DNA from: Anaerolineae bacterium
GTDB lineage: Bacteria; Chloroflexota; Anaerolineae; Aggregatilineales; Phototrophicaceae
Assembly (NCBI GenBank): GCA_022823945.1
Contig: JAJEBK010000054.1
Coordinates: 1-64,000 of the forward strand
DNA length: 64,000 nucleotides
Direction: 5' to 3'
The notes below the pieces were generated by a model. That model saw only the letters and a program-made list of their open reading frames with translations. It was not told where the DNA came from and ran no database searches. The stretch's first letter is position 1; each line of letters begins with the position of its first letter. The position numbers were made by a program, and so were the translations under genes. Below, one piece after another: positions 50,900-59,615 of this stretch.

Positions 50900-51589
50900 A
50901 TGAGCGGGATCGCGCTGGTCACGGGCGCCAATCGAGGCATCGGGAAAGAAGTCTGCCGGCAATTGGCGCGGAAGGGTTACCGCGTGCTGCTGACAGCGCG
51001 TGATTTTCAGAAAGCGGAAGCTGCCGCCAAGTACCTGAGGCAGTCCAATATCCATCCGCTGCAACTGGATGTCACCGACGCGGCGAGCATCGCGCAAGCT
51101 CGCGACGATGTTGAGCGAACATACGGCGCGCTGGATGTGCTGATCAACAACGCCGGCGCCCATTATGACTATTGGCAGACGGCGCTGGATGCCGATTTCG
51201 CCACGATTCAAGCCGCCGCCGATGTCAACCTCTACGGTGCCTGGCGGGTTGCGCAGGCTTTCGCGCCGTTGTTGAAGCAGAGCCAGCATCCGCGCATTGT
51301 GAATGTGAGCAGTGGCGCGGCCGCCCTCAACAGCCTGCGCGCAGGTCCGCCAGCCTATGTCGCCAGCAAGGCAGGGTTGAATGCGCTGACACGGATGCTG
51401 GCGGCCGAACTGCGCGAGGACGGCATGCTGGTCAACGCGGTTTGTCCGGGCTGGGTGGCCACCGACCCCAACAACCCGGGCGGCCGACCGATTCCCGAAG
51501 GCGCGGCCGGCATTGTCTGGGCGGCGGCTTTGCCCGATGAGGGACCAACTGGCGGCTTCTTCCGCGATGAAGCGCCGCTGGAATGGTGA
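50900..51589 (+). CDS. Classical short-chain dehydrogenase/reductase
   Basis: A 229-residue SDR: 'ALVTGANRGIGKEVCRQLA' (TGxxxGIG), 'LDVLINNAGAHYDY' (NNAG), catalytic Ser in 'VNVSSGAAAL', Tyr-Lys in 'PAYVASKAGLNAL', and 'NAVCPGWVATDPN'. The close relation to carbonyl-reductase-type SDRs suggests NADPH use, with an unknown carbonyl substrate. GGGAGAG precedes the ATG; it is co-directional with the M20 peptidase. Confidence 0.93.
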   Translation: MSGIALVTGANRGIGKEVCRQLARKGYRVLLTARDFQKAEAAAKYLRQSNIHPLQLDVTDAASIAQARDDVERTYGALDVLINNAGAHYDYWQTALDADFATIQAAADVNLYGAWRVAQAFAPLLKQSQHPRIVNVSSGAAALNSLRAGPPAYVASKAGLNALTRMLAAELREDGMLVNAVCPGWVATDPNNPGGRPIPEGAAGIVWAAALPDEGPTGGFFRDEAPLEW

Positions 51590-51617
51590 GCGAAAGAAAG
51601 AATCCGCTGGAGAAGCC

Positions 51618-52055
51618 GTGTCCGTTGAGATCAGCCTAGAGCTTCATCAGATTGAAGAGCGCGCCCTCGATCATATTTTCTATCGTGGCGTATCGCTTTA
51701 TGAGAGCGATGCGATTTTCCTGCCCGTGCGTCGCGGCAATCAATTGAGCGCTATGTGTGTCGGCAAGTCTGCCGCGGCCTATCGTGTGACGGCCTCTTTT
51801 GATGAGACTGGTAGTTTAACGACGCATTGTACTTGTCCCTATGATTGGGGCGGCGACTGCAAGCACATCATCGCCTTGCTGATCACTTATTTATTACAGC
51901 CAGAAGTGTTCAGGACGGGCGCAGCCCTGCGCGAAGAGCTTATGTCCCTGGACAAGCAAGACCTGGTCGATATCGTTGAACAAATGATCGCTCGATATAC
52001 GGGGCTCGAAGATATTGTCGAGAGCATGATAAACGATGCGCCGAATGAAAGTTGA
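51618..52055 (+). CDS. Small SWIM zinc-finger protein
   Basis: A 145-residue protein read from GTG 51618. The central SWIM motif is complete: C-x-C then C-x-H in 'HCTCPYDWGGDCKHIIALL' (CxCx6-7CxH). The rest ('ALDHIFYRGVSLYESDAIF', 'DLVDIVEQMIARYTGLEDIV') matches the N-terminal part of longer SWIM/SNF2-associated proteins, but there is no helicase gene downstream. DNA or protein binding is inferred. An in-frame ATG at 51567, within the SDR gene, is an alternative start. Confidence 0.8.
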   Translation: MSVEISLELHQIEERALDHIFYRGVSLYESDAIFLPVRRGNQLSAMCVGKSAAAYRVTASFDETGSLTTHCTCPYDWGGDCKHIIALLITYLLQPEVFRTGAALREELMSLDKQDLVDIVEQMIARYTGLEDIVESMINDAPNES

Positions 52056-52100
52056 AACATTGATGGTGTATGCGCGCTGAGCTGAGAGGTCATAAATCTT

Positions 52101-53222
52101 ATGAAATTCGCCCCCTTTGAAATCGAAAATTTCTTCCGCCAGTACGAATTCAGTTCGCCCTATCAGCTCAGCGCGTCGGATTGTGAACCGCTGACATTGC
52201 CCGAGCTGCTGGAATACGCGAGCCCCGCGCGCCGCCAGCAATTCGAGACGTTGTGGCTGGGTTATACCGAGGCGCAGGGGCATCCCGAGCTGCTGGCTAC
52301 CATCGCGGGCATGCACGAGGGCATCGAGCCGCGGCAGGCGCTGGAAGCCGTGCCAGAAGAAGGCATCTTCCTGGCGATGAACGCGCTGCTGAAAGCCAGC
52401 GACCATGTCGTCTGCATGTATCCCGCGTTTCAGTCGCTCTACGAAATCGCCCGCGCGAAGGGTTGTGAGCTTTCGTATTGGCAGCCGCAGCGCACAGACG
52501 ATGGCTGGTCATTTGATGTCGATGAGCTGGCAGCGCTCATCCGCCCCGATACGCGCATGCTGATCATCAACTTCCCGCACAATCCCACCGGCTACCTGCC
52601 CAGCCATGCCGATTTCGCGCGCATCATTGAAATCGCCAGCGCGCGGGGCCTGCTGCTGTTTTCAGACGAGATCTACCGATTTGCCGAGCACGACCCGGCG
52701 GCGCGCCTGCCTTCAGCTTGCGAAGTCTATGAAAGAGCGATCGTGCTGGGCGGACTTTCGAAGTGCTTTGGCACACCCGGCTTGCGCACTGGCTGGCTGA
52801 TTTCGCGGGACGAGCGGCTGCTGCACGAATGTCAGGAACTCAAGAGCTACACGACCATCTGCGCGAGCGCTCCCGGCGAAATCCTGGCAATCATCGCGCT
52901 GGAGAATTGGCAGGCTCTGGCAGCGCGCGCCATTGACATCGTCCAGCAGAATATCGCCGGCGCACAACGTTTCTTTGGGCGCTATCCAGACTTGTTTTGG
53001 GTCAGCTATCCGCGCTGTGGCACGATCTCGCTGGCAGAGCTAAAAGCCGATATGCCGGTCAGCGAATTCGCCGAAGCGGTCGTGAACGAACAAGGCGTGA
53101 TGGTGCTGCCGGGCAATGTCATGCAATTCGCCGGCAATTATTTCCGCCTGGGCTTTGGTCGGCGCGGACTACTCCAGGCTTTTGAGCCATTCGAGCAATT
53201 CATTCACGACCACTTGCTCTAG
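52101..53222 (+). CDS. Class I/II PLP-dependent aminotransferase
   Basis: A 373-residue fold-type I enzyme: 'EEGIFLAMNALLKASDHVV' (cofactor loop), 'LIINFPHNPTGYLPS' (PLP ring Asn), 'LLLFSDEIYRF' (Asp-x-x-Tyr) and the Schiff-base Lys in 'LGGLSKCFGTPGLRTGWLI'. The shortened N-terminus with 'LSASDCEPLTLPELL' is typical of capreomycidine-synthase/MalY-like aminotransferases; the substrate is unknown. GAGAGG lies upstream. The 3' end overlaps the convergent glycosidase-like gene by 23 bp. Confidence 0.92.
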   Translation: MKFAPFEIENFFRQYEFSSPYQLSASDCEPLTLPELLEYASPARRQQFETLWLGYTEAQGHPELLATIAGMHEGIEPRQALEAVPEEGIFLAMNALLKASDHVVCMYPAFQSLYEIARAKGCELSYWQPQRTDDGWSFDVDELAALIRPDTRMLIINFPHNPTGYLPSHADFARIIEIASARGLLLFSDEIYRFAEHDPAARLPSACEVYERAIVLGGLSKCFGTPGLRTGWLISRDERLLHECQELKSYTTICASAPGEILAIIALENWQALAARAIDIVQQNIAGAQRFFGRYPDLFWVSYPRCGTISLAELKADMPVSEFAEAVVNEQGVMVLPGNVMQFAGNYFRLGFGRRGLLQAFEPFEQFIHDHLL

Positions 53223-54630
53223 CGCAACCCTTGATGGCATAGACTTTGGCTTTCCGCAATTCCAGCAGCAGGCGGAAGGGCTGGCCACCAAGCGATTCGG
53301 CCGTCTTGTCACGCCAGCGCAAAGTCAGGCTCGCCCCGTCTCCGGGTATGGGGAGACAATCATCCAGGCTCAAGCCCGGCACAGCCTCGCCCACGCTGTT
53401 GACAACCGCCGCGCGCAAGCTGCCGCCCGCCGATACCTGGGCATTAAGCCGCAGTTCCCGCCCCGCCATTTGCAACGGCACAGTTCGAATCAGCGCCGTC
53501 TGGCTGCCTTGGCGCGGGACATAGCCAGCAAAGCGGTCGAGGGGTAGCGTCGCCAGGTTGAGCGAGCCTTCGCGCCAGTCATTATGGCGGCCGTTGCTAC
53601 CACCGTAGTAGATGTAGATTTGACCGCCGCGCACAAAGGGCGCCGCCGCATAGATGCAGCCACAATCGTATTCGCCAGTCGGGTAAGCGCCAGGCCCGCG
53701 CGGGATCAGCGGCTCACCCGGACAGATCCGCCGCCAGTCAAGTGTGTCGCGGCTAACCGCCAATTCGGTATCGACGCAATCCCAGTCCTCCGCGTTTTCA
53801 TCGCCCTTGTGAAAGACAGCCGGCAAGCCGATGTAGAGATCATGGTAACGCGCGATGGGCATGGAATAAATCTGATCGTGAGCGTCAGCTCCGCGCAGAA
53901 TCTCGACCGGCTGCGTCCACTGCAAAAAGTCGCGGCTTTCGCTGCGCAATACAGTGCGGACTCCACGAAAATCGCCCGCCGACCAGCCGCGCGTGATGCA
54001 AACATAGCGCCCCAGATCCGGCGACCATACAGCGTTGTTGTGCGTGTCGCCGACGGCGTCATGCTGCGACCAGGGCTGCGGCTGCGACCACTGCAAACCA
54101 TCGGCGGAGAAACAACTGGCCATGCGCCCCAGCCGCAGATTGCGATGAATGAACTTGTAGCGCCGGGCTGGGTCGGCATCGGTCTCGTCCTTGAGAACGC
54201 CGCCAGCATGGAGCCCGTGTGTGGCGCGGCGCATGACGAGGTTGTTTTGGCGCGAGCCTGCAAAGTTGATGATGCCCAGACGCGGCTTCTCCCAATGAAT
54301 GCCGTCGCTCGAGGTCGCATAGAGCAAGCCCTCTTCGCGCTCGCCGCCGAAGTAGGCGCGCTTGAGCCGGTCGGCAAGAGCAACATTGCCCGAAGCCTCG
54401 TCCACGATGAAAGACTTGTACCAGCATTTGAAGAGCTGCTCGTCTGCATCGTAGATGACGCTGGGATAAACATTATCCAGGCGCGCTTCCCAGACTTTTG
54501 GCGGCGTGGCGCAGCCTTCTTCGCGGAAGAGCGGATTCGCCGCGCATTTCTCCACCTCGCCCAATGCCAGACGCGCCTTGTCGCACCACTCAATAGCGCG
54601 CGGATCAATCAGCAGCAGGGTTTGCGTCAT
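53200..54630 (-). CDS. Glycosidase-like five-bladed propeller protein (GH32/GH43/GH130-like)
   Basis: A 476-residue protein whose repeated strands ('LYATSSDGIHWEKPRLG', 'MASCFSADGLQWSQPQ', 'VWSPDLGRYVCITRG', 'TELAVSRDTLDWRRICPG', 'IYIYYGGSNGRHNDWREGSL') have the form of glycoside-hydrolase five-bladed propellers. The acidic catalytic residues could not be assigned. A C-terminal beta-sandwich of about 100 residues follows. No signal peptide, so probably cytoplasmic. It is the last gene of the leftward sugar cluster, in line with a role in processing an imported oligosaccharide or glycoside. Confidence 0.7.
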   Translation of the reverse strand: MTQTLLLIDPRAIEWCDKARLALGEVEKCAANPLFREEGCATPPKVWEARLDNVYPSVIYDADEQLFKCWYKSFIVDEASGNVALADRLKRAYFGGEREEGLLYATSSDGIHWEKPRLGIINFAGSRQNNLVMRRATHGLHAGGVLKDETDADPARRYKFIHRNLRLGRMASCFSADGLQWSQPQPWSQHDAVGDTHNNAVWSPDLGRYVCITRGWSAGDFRGVRTVLRSESRDFLQWTQPVEILRGADAHDQIYSMPIARYHDLYIGLPAVFHKGDENAEDWDCVDTELAVSRDTLDWRRICPGEPLIPRGPGAYPTGEYDCGCIYAAAPFVRGGQIYIYYGGSNGRHNDWREGSLNLATLPLDRFAGYVPRQGSQTALIRTVPLQMAGRELRLNAQVSAGGSLRAAVVNSVGEAVPGLSLDDCLPIPGDGASLTLRWRDKTAESLGGQPFRLLLELRKAKVYAIKGCARASGRE

Positions 54631-54650
54631 CAACCGCGTCCTCAGTAGAT

Positions 54651-54772
54651 GCAAGTAAGTGGTTTAACAACAATTTGCCACAGAGACACAGAGATAAACC
54701 TTTGCTTTTCTCTCGGTGTACTCTCTCTAACTCGGTGTACTCGGTGGTTAATTTATTGTATTACTTACTTGC
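54651..54772. repeat. Inverted-repeat-bounded element between glycosidase-like and ABC permease genes
   Basis: GCAAGTAAGT (54651-54660) and its inverse ACTTACTTGC (54763-54772) bound a 122-bp AT-rich core with an R4 motif ('TTGCCACAGAGACACAGAG') and direct repeats of CTCGGTGTACT. The termini match those of the element at 20474-20628 although the cores differ. Confidence 0.75.
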
Positions 54773-54786
54773 GTTACCTTCTGTGC

Positions 54787-55791
54787 CTAGGCCCGCCGCC
54801 GTTTCAGCGCCTCGCCCAACAGAATCGACGCCAGCAGCATCGCGCCCACCACCACATCCTGCCAATAGGTCGATATGCCCGACATGGCGAAGGCGTTGTA
54901 AATCATGGCGATGAAGAGCACGCCCAGCATCGAGCCGAGAATCGACCCCGCCCCGCCATTCAAATCTGCGCCACCGATGACCACCGCCGTGATGACACGC
55001 AGCTCCAGATTCTGCCCGTAGCTGTTGTTTGCCGCGTTGAACTGCGAAGCCACGATTATGCCCGCCACCGCCGCCAACGTCCCGCTCAACATGTACACGA
55101 AGACCAGGTAGCGCTCGACATTGATGCCCGACATGCGCGCCGAGCGCCGATTGCCGCCGATAAAGTAGGACAGCCGCCAAAAGCGATGATGCCGCAGCAG
55201 GTAGCCTGTCAGCAACGCCAGCCCCAGCCAGATGAACACCGAATAACGCAGCGTGAAGCCGCCCATGTCGATGCCGGCCTGCCCGAATATCGCAAAACCT
55301 TCCGGGAATCCCGAAACCGGCGAGCCGCCCGTGATGATGATGTTGACGCCACGCAAAATGAGCAATATCGCCAGCGTCGCAATGAAGGGGTGGACACGGA
55401 ACTTGTTGCTGATGAATGCGTTGACCGCGCCGACGACCGCCCCCGCCGCCAGAGTCAGCAGGATCGCAACAGGAATCGGCAGGCCCGCCAGCATCAGCAA
55501 GCCAACCACAATCGCGCTGAAGGGGTAGATGCCCGCCACCGACAGGTCAATGCCTGCGGTGATGATGACGATGGTCATGCCCAGCGCGATGATGGCTTCG
55601 GGCAGGAAGTTGACGAACATCACATTGATATTTGGCAGCGACAGAAACACCGGGAAGTTCAGCTGCACGATGATGGCGAAAACGACAATAGCCAGCGCCA
55701 GCCCGCCGACTTGCAAGGTCTCCAGAGAAAAACGCCGCAGCAAACCCGCGTCCGCCGCCTGTTTCGCCCGCAATGCCTGCGCATCCTGCAT
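54787..55791 (-). CDS. Sugar ABC transporter permease (RbsC-like), second copy
   Basis: A 334-residue permease of the RbsC/BPD_transp_2 type, about nine or ten helices. Visible: 'MTIVIITAGIDLSVAGIYPF' (the DLSVG-type motif), 'NAFISNKFRVHPFIATLA', 'GGNRRSARMSGINVERYL' and 'ITAVVIGGADLNGGAGSILGSMLG'. It lies downstream of the ATPase gene with a 34-bp gap, so the transporter has permeases on both sides of its ATPase, as in AI-2 and other two-permease importers. Confidence 0.93.
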   Translation of the reverse strand: MQDAQALRAKQAADAGLLRRFSLETLQVGGLALAIVVFAIIVQLNFPVFLSLPNINVMFVNFLPEAIIALGMTIVIITAGIDLSVAGIYPFSAIVVGLLMLAGLPIPVAILLTLAAGAVVGAVNAFISNKFRVHPFIATLAILLILRGVNIIITGGSPVSGFPEGFAIFGQAGIDMGGFTLRYSVFIWLGLALLTGYLLRHHRFWRLSYFIGGNRRSARMSGINVERYLVFVYMLSGTLAAVAGIIVASQFNAANNSYGQNLELRVITAVVIGGADLNGGAGSILGSMLGVLFIAMIYNAFAMSGISTYWQDVVVGAMLLASILLGEALKRRRA

Positions 55792-55825
55792 GAACAGTCT
55801 CCGCGATTTCCGCTAATCCATCAAT

Positions 55826-57310
55826 TTATTGCACTGCATGGCGCATGACCTCCGCCTGCGAAATGTTGTCGCCAGCCAATATCGCCGAGATGCGCCCCTC
55901 GCGGAAGACGATCACGCGGTCGCTCAAGCCCAGCACCTCTGGCAATTCCGACGAAATCACAATCACTCCCACGCCGTGATTCGCCAGGTCGCGCAAGGCT
56001 TGATGAATCTTGACCTTCGCGCCCACATCCACGCCGCGCGTCGGCTCGTCGGCGAGCAGCGCCTTCGGGTTCGCGCTCAGGCACTTGGCCAGCAAAGATT
56101 TCTGCTGGTTGCCGCCGCTCAGGCTATTCACAGACAGCAGGTCATCCCGCGGGCGGATGTCATTGCGCTGCATGGCTCGCCCCGACTCCGCCGCGATTTC
56201 CTTGTGCCGCAATATGCCCAGCGCGCCGACAAAACGTCCCAGCGCAGCCGACACAATGTTCTCGCGCATGGTCATCGACAGGAACAAACCCATCACCTTG
56301 CGGTCTTCGGTCAGATAGACGATGCCTTTTTCGATGGCTTCCCGCGGCGACTTGATGTCCAGCCGTTCGCCAGCCAAGGCAATAGAACCGCTGCTATAGC
56401 TGTCCGCGCCGAAGATCGCCCGCGCCACTTCTGTCCTGCCCGCGCCCACCAGCCCGGCGATGCCCAGAATCTCGCCCTTGCGCAAACTGAAGCTGATGTC
56501 GTGAAATAGCGGCGGATGGCTTAGCTCGCGCACTTCCAGGATAACTTCGTCGCCGACGACGCCTTTTGGCGGGTACAGGTCGTCAAAACTGCGTCCGACC
56601 ATCATGCGGATTATTTCATCGGGGCTGCTGTCCGCCGGCTTTGTCACGCCAACCATCTCTCCATCGCGCAAGACAGAAATGCGGTCGGCAATGCGGAACA
56701 CCTCGCCCAGCTTGTGCGAGATGAAGACAATCGCCACGCCTTGCGCTTTCAGGTCGGCGATGATGCCAAAGAGCCGGTCGACCTCGCTTTCGGACAGCGC
56801 CGATGTCGGCTCGTCCATGATGATGACTTCGGCGTCAAATGAAATGGCTTTGGCGATTTCTATGATTTGTTGGATGCCGACGCTGTAATTGCCGACCAGC
56901 TCCGTTGGCGAAATTTCGACGCCAATCTGCTCGAACAAGGCTTGCGCATCCGCATTGAGCCGCTGCCAGTCGATCATGCCCAGGGCTTTCGTGGGCTCGC
57001 GTCGCACAAAGATATTCTGCGCCACGGTCATATTTGGCGTTAGACTCAGTTCCTGAAAAACCACGCTGATGCCCAACTGCCGCGCCTGCCAGACATCAGC
57101 CGGGTCGATCGCCTGGCCCTTGAGCAGAAGCTCGCCGGCGTCGCGCGTGTGAATGCCGCCGATGATGTTCATCAGCGTCGACTTGCCCGCGCCATTTTCG
57201 CCCACCAGCGCATGCACCTCGCCAGCCTGTACGGCGAAAGACACATCATGCAGGACGCGATGGCTGCCGAAGCTCTTGTTGATTGACTTGGCTTCCAGCG
57301 CAGGAGGCAT
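55826..57310 (-). CDS. Sugar ABC transporter ATP-binding protein (RbsA/MglA-like)
   Basis: A 494-residue tandem ABC ATPase. First domain: Walker A 'GENGAGKSTLMNI', signature 'VGIQQIIEIAKAI' (degenerate, as in RbsA), Walker B 'VIIMDEPTSAL'. Second domain: Walker A-like 'GLVGAGRTEVARAIFG', signature 'LSGGNQQKSLLAK', Walker B 'LLADEPTRGVDVGAK'. The degenerate second P-loop (VGAGRTE) is normal for this family. ATG 57310 starts just before 'LEAKSINKSFGSHRVL'; eight bases separate it from the first permease. Confidence 0.95.
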   Translation of the reverse strand: MPPALEAKSINKSFGSHRVLHDVSFAVQAGEVHALVGENGAGKSTLMNIIGGIHTRDAGELLLKGQAIDPADVWQARQLGISVVFQELSLTPNMTVAQNIFVRREPTKALGMIDWQRLNADAQALFEQIGVEISPTELVGNYSVGIQQIIEIAKAISFDAEVIIMDEPTSALSESEVDRLFGIIADLKAQGVAIVFISHKLGEVFRIADRISVLRDGEMVGVTKPADSSPDEIIRMMVGRSFDDLYPPKGVVGDEVILEVRELSHPPLFHDISFSLRKGEILGIAGLVGAGRTEVARAIFGADSYSSGSIALAGERLDIKSPREAIEKGIVYLTEDRKVMGLFLSMTMRENIVSAALGRFVGALGILRHKEIAAESGRAMQRNDIRPRDDLLSVNSLSGGNQQKSLLAKCLSANPKALLADEPTRGVDVGAKVKIHQALRDLANHGVGVIVISSELPEVLGLSDRVIVFREGRISAILAGDNISQAEVMRHAVQ

Positions 57311-57317
57311 GGCGAAT

Positions 57318-58289
57318 TTAGTTCTCGTCGCGGTCGCGCCGGCGGTAGGCGTCAATCATAATCGCCACAACCAGGATGCCGCCCATGATGACATTCTGCG
57401 CGTTGGGCGAACCCTTGAGCAGCACAAAGCCATTGTTGATCAGCGCCAGCAGAAAGACCGCCAGTGTCGTGCCGATGACGCTGCCTGTGCCGCCACGCAA
57501 ACTCGCCCCGCCGATGACCGCCGCCGCGATCGCCTTCAACTCCGCGCCCAGCCCAAACTGAAAGAAGCCCATCGACAAGCGCGAGGTCATGAAGATCGCC
57601 GCCGAGCCCGCCATCAAACTGCAAAAGATATAGCCGCCCATGGTGATCATGGCCACGCGAATGCCCGTCAAGCGCGCCGCTTCGGGATTGGTGCCAATAT
57701 AAAATGCCTCGCGCAGGGGGCGCCAGTTGCGCAGCAGCAGTGCGAGAATCACGACCGCCACCAGCGCGATATACACCATGTAAGGCACATTGAATAGCCT
57801 GCCCTGTCCAATCGCTTTGTAGGCATCGGGCAAGCCGGACACAAAATAGCCGCTTGTCAGCACGGTGGCGATGCCGCGCGCAACCGACATCATGCCCAGC
57901 GTCACGATGAATGGCGCGATCTTCAAATAAGCCACAAAGAATCCGTTAATCGCGCCGCACAGCGCCGACACGCCCAAGCCCAGGCCAATCGCCAGTGGGA
58001 TAGCCGCGCCGTCTTGCAGCAGCATGGTCGTCACCACCGCCGTCAAGCCCAGCACCGAGCCGACCGACAAATCAATGCCCCACAGCAGCAGCACGACCGT
58101 CATGCCCAGCGCCATCAGCAGGTCATAGGTCATGCCCGTGACGACGAAGGTGAGGTTGCGGCTGGACAGAAACGCCGGCGTCAACAAACTGAGCGCGATA
58201 GAGATGACGAGTATGAGCAAGGCCAGGATGACCGAGCGGTCGTTCAACAGCGACTTTGACTTGTCTGGCAAGCCGGGGAATTTGATCAT
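57318..58289 (-). CDS. Sugar ABC transporter permease (RbsC-like), first copy
   Basis: A 323-residue permease of the same family as the gene at 54787, but clearly distinct in sequence. Visible: 'LGMTVVLLLWGIDLSVGSVL', 'GFFVAYLKIAPFIVTLGMMS', 'GTNPEAARLTGIRVAMITM' and 'IAAAVIGGASLRGGTGSVIG'. ATG 58289 is used; a TTG at 58304 would add five residues. It is preceded by the binding-protein gene. Confidence 0.93.
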   Translation of the reverse strand: MIKFPGLPDKSKSLLNDRSVILALLILVISIALSLLTPAFLSSRNLTFVVTGMTYDLLMALGMTVVLLLWGIDLSVGSVLGLTAVVTTMLLQDGAAIPLAIGLGLGVSALCGAINGFFVAYLKIAPFIVTLGMMSVARGIATVLTSGYFVSGLPDAYKAIGQGRLFNVPYMVYIALVAVVILALLLRNWRPLREAFYIGTNPEAARLTGIRVAMITMGGYIFCSLMAGSAAIFMTSRLSMGFFQFGLGAELKAIAAAVIGGASLRGGTGSVIGTTLAVFLLALINNGFVLLKGSPNAQNVIMGGILVVAIMIDAYRRRDRDEN

Positions 58290-58367
58290 TTCGTGTGGAA
58301 TCAAAGCGCAATCCCCACTCGCCAGCGCAGAAAACCGCCAGCGAGCGAGAACGCGCCAGGATTTCAG

Positions 58368-59345
58368 CTACTCAAAGGTCGGCGGATTCTTGAATGGGTC
58401 GATGTCGTCGGGACCCAGAATCTGCACGCCGGTATCGACAAGCGAGGCATAAGGACCAAAGCCCGTGCCAGCCGTCACGCCGGTTTCGTGCCGCGCGCCA
58501 TAAGCCAGCAGCATGCCCATGTAGCCCATCAGGTAGGGATTTTGCCCCACCGTCGCGCGGATCTCGCCGCTTTCGATCAGCTCAAGCACAGGCAGGCCAA
58601 AGTCGAAGGCCATGATGTCGATCTCGCCGACGATGCCCAGGTTGCGCACAGCTGCCGCCGCGCCAGGTCCGGGATTGCCATGCGACGCGAAGATAACATT
58701 GATGGTCGGGTTGGCTTGCAGCATCGCCGTGATGGCCGTTTCCGCGCCGTCCACGCGCCCCTCGTCGTTGACGATCTGCACGACTTCTGCGCCGGGCGCA
58801 GCCGCTGCCAGGCAGTCTTCAAAGCCGGCTACGCGCTTGCCCAAATGGTCGGGACCGGGGAATGTGGAAATGCCCACGCGCGCCGCGTCGCCATGCCATT
58901 CCGCCACAGCTTGACCAGCGCTACAACCGGCGTTGTAGTTGTTCGTGCCGGCAAATGCTAGGCGGTCGCTGCCCGGGGCATCCGAGTCGAAAAGGACGAC
59001 CGGGATACCGGCCGCGATGGCGCCGTCAATGGAGGCGTTCATGGTCTCGGCGTCGCCAGCTGTCGCCAGGATGCCATCCACGCCGCGCGCCGTCAGCTGT
59101 TCAATTTCGCGCGCTTCCAGCGATGCGTCCCACTCTGCGGGACCCAGCAACTGCACCTCAATGTGGTCGCCGATGCGGGCGGCCGCGTCCACCATGCCGG
59201 CATACGCCCAGTTGAAGAATTCCGAACCCTTCAGGAATACGACCATGCCGTAGGTCTCGACGTCCTGCGCCAAGGAAGGCACAGACCCGGCGACCATTGC
59301 GGCCAGCAAGACTATAACAATGAGATACCGCGATACAGACTTCAT
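58368..59345 (-). CDS. Sugar-type ABC transporter substrate-binding protein
   Basis: A 325-residue secreted protein with signal peptide (residues 1-26, ending 'VPSLA') and a Peripla_BP_4 fold: 'YGMVVFLKGSEFFNWAYAGM', 'ARGVDGILATAGDAETMN', 'GIPVVLFDSDAPGSDRLAF', 'NVIFASHGNPGPGAAAAVRN'. This is the RbsB-like class, binding a pentose, hexose, polyol or related ligand. GGAGAAAG precedes the ATG. It directly precedes the permease-ATPase-permease genes. Confidence 0.93.
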   Translation of the reverse strand: MKSVSRYLIVIVLLAAMVAGSVPSLAQDVETYGMVVFLKGSEFFNWAYAGMVDAAARIGDHIEVQLLGPAEWDASLEAREIEQLTARGVDGILATAGDAETMNASIDGAIAAGIPVVLFDSDAPGSDRLAFAGTNNYNAGCSAGQAVAEWHGDAARVGISTFPGPDHLGKRVAGFEDCLAAAAPGAEVVQIVNDEGRVDGAETAITAMLQANPTINVIFASHGNPGPGAAAAVRNLGIVGEIDIMAFDFGLPVLELIESGEIRATVGQNPYLMGYMGMLLAYGARHETGVTAGTGFGPYASLVDTGVQILGPDDIDPFKNPPTFE

Positions 59346-59489
59346 GTGACTTTCTCCGTTTCAGATCTGGTTGGACAGGATGATGCAGGGTAGCGCTGGA
59401 ATAATCGATGCAGAGGCTCCTTTCCGCAGAGGTGACCAGAGTCGACCGCAATGATACCCAGCTTCAGGCAACACGGCAAATCGCGCGGG

Positions 59490-59605
59490 AGTGGTGATTT
59501 TGTGGAGTTAGCACCCCTGCCCCCATCCCCTTGCCTCCAAAAGGGAGCGCTACTGCGTTTTGAAGTCCCTGCCTCTTTCTGGGGGGAGGGATTTAGGGGG
59601 CACGG
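59490..59605. repeat. R3 interspersed repeat in the 270-bp gap before the binding-protein gene
   Basis: 'GTGGTGATTTTGTGGAGTTA', 'CCCCCATCCCCTTGCC', 'AAAAGGGAGCGCTACTGCG', 'TTTTGAAGTCCCTGCCTC' and 'GGGGGGAGGGATTTAGGG' appear in the same order as at 30208-30395. The repeat lies between the ADP-ribosylglycohydrolase gene and the binding-protein gene and could separate two transcripts. Confidence 0.85.
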
Positions 59606-59615
59606 CGGCTCGACC

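Noticed and set aside
54649-55848. 399-codon plus-strand frame across the ABC permease gene
   Set aside because: It is antisense to a permease with clear family motifs; its product is Gln/Arg/His-rich.
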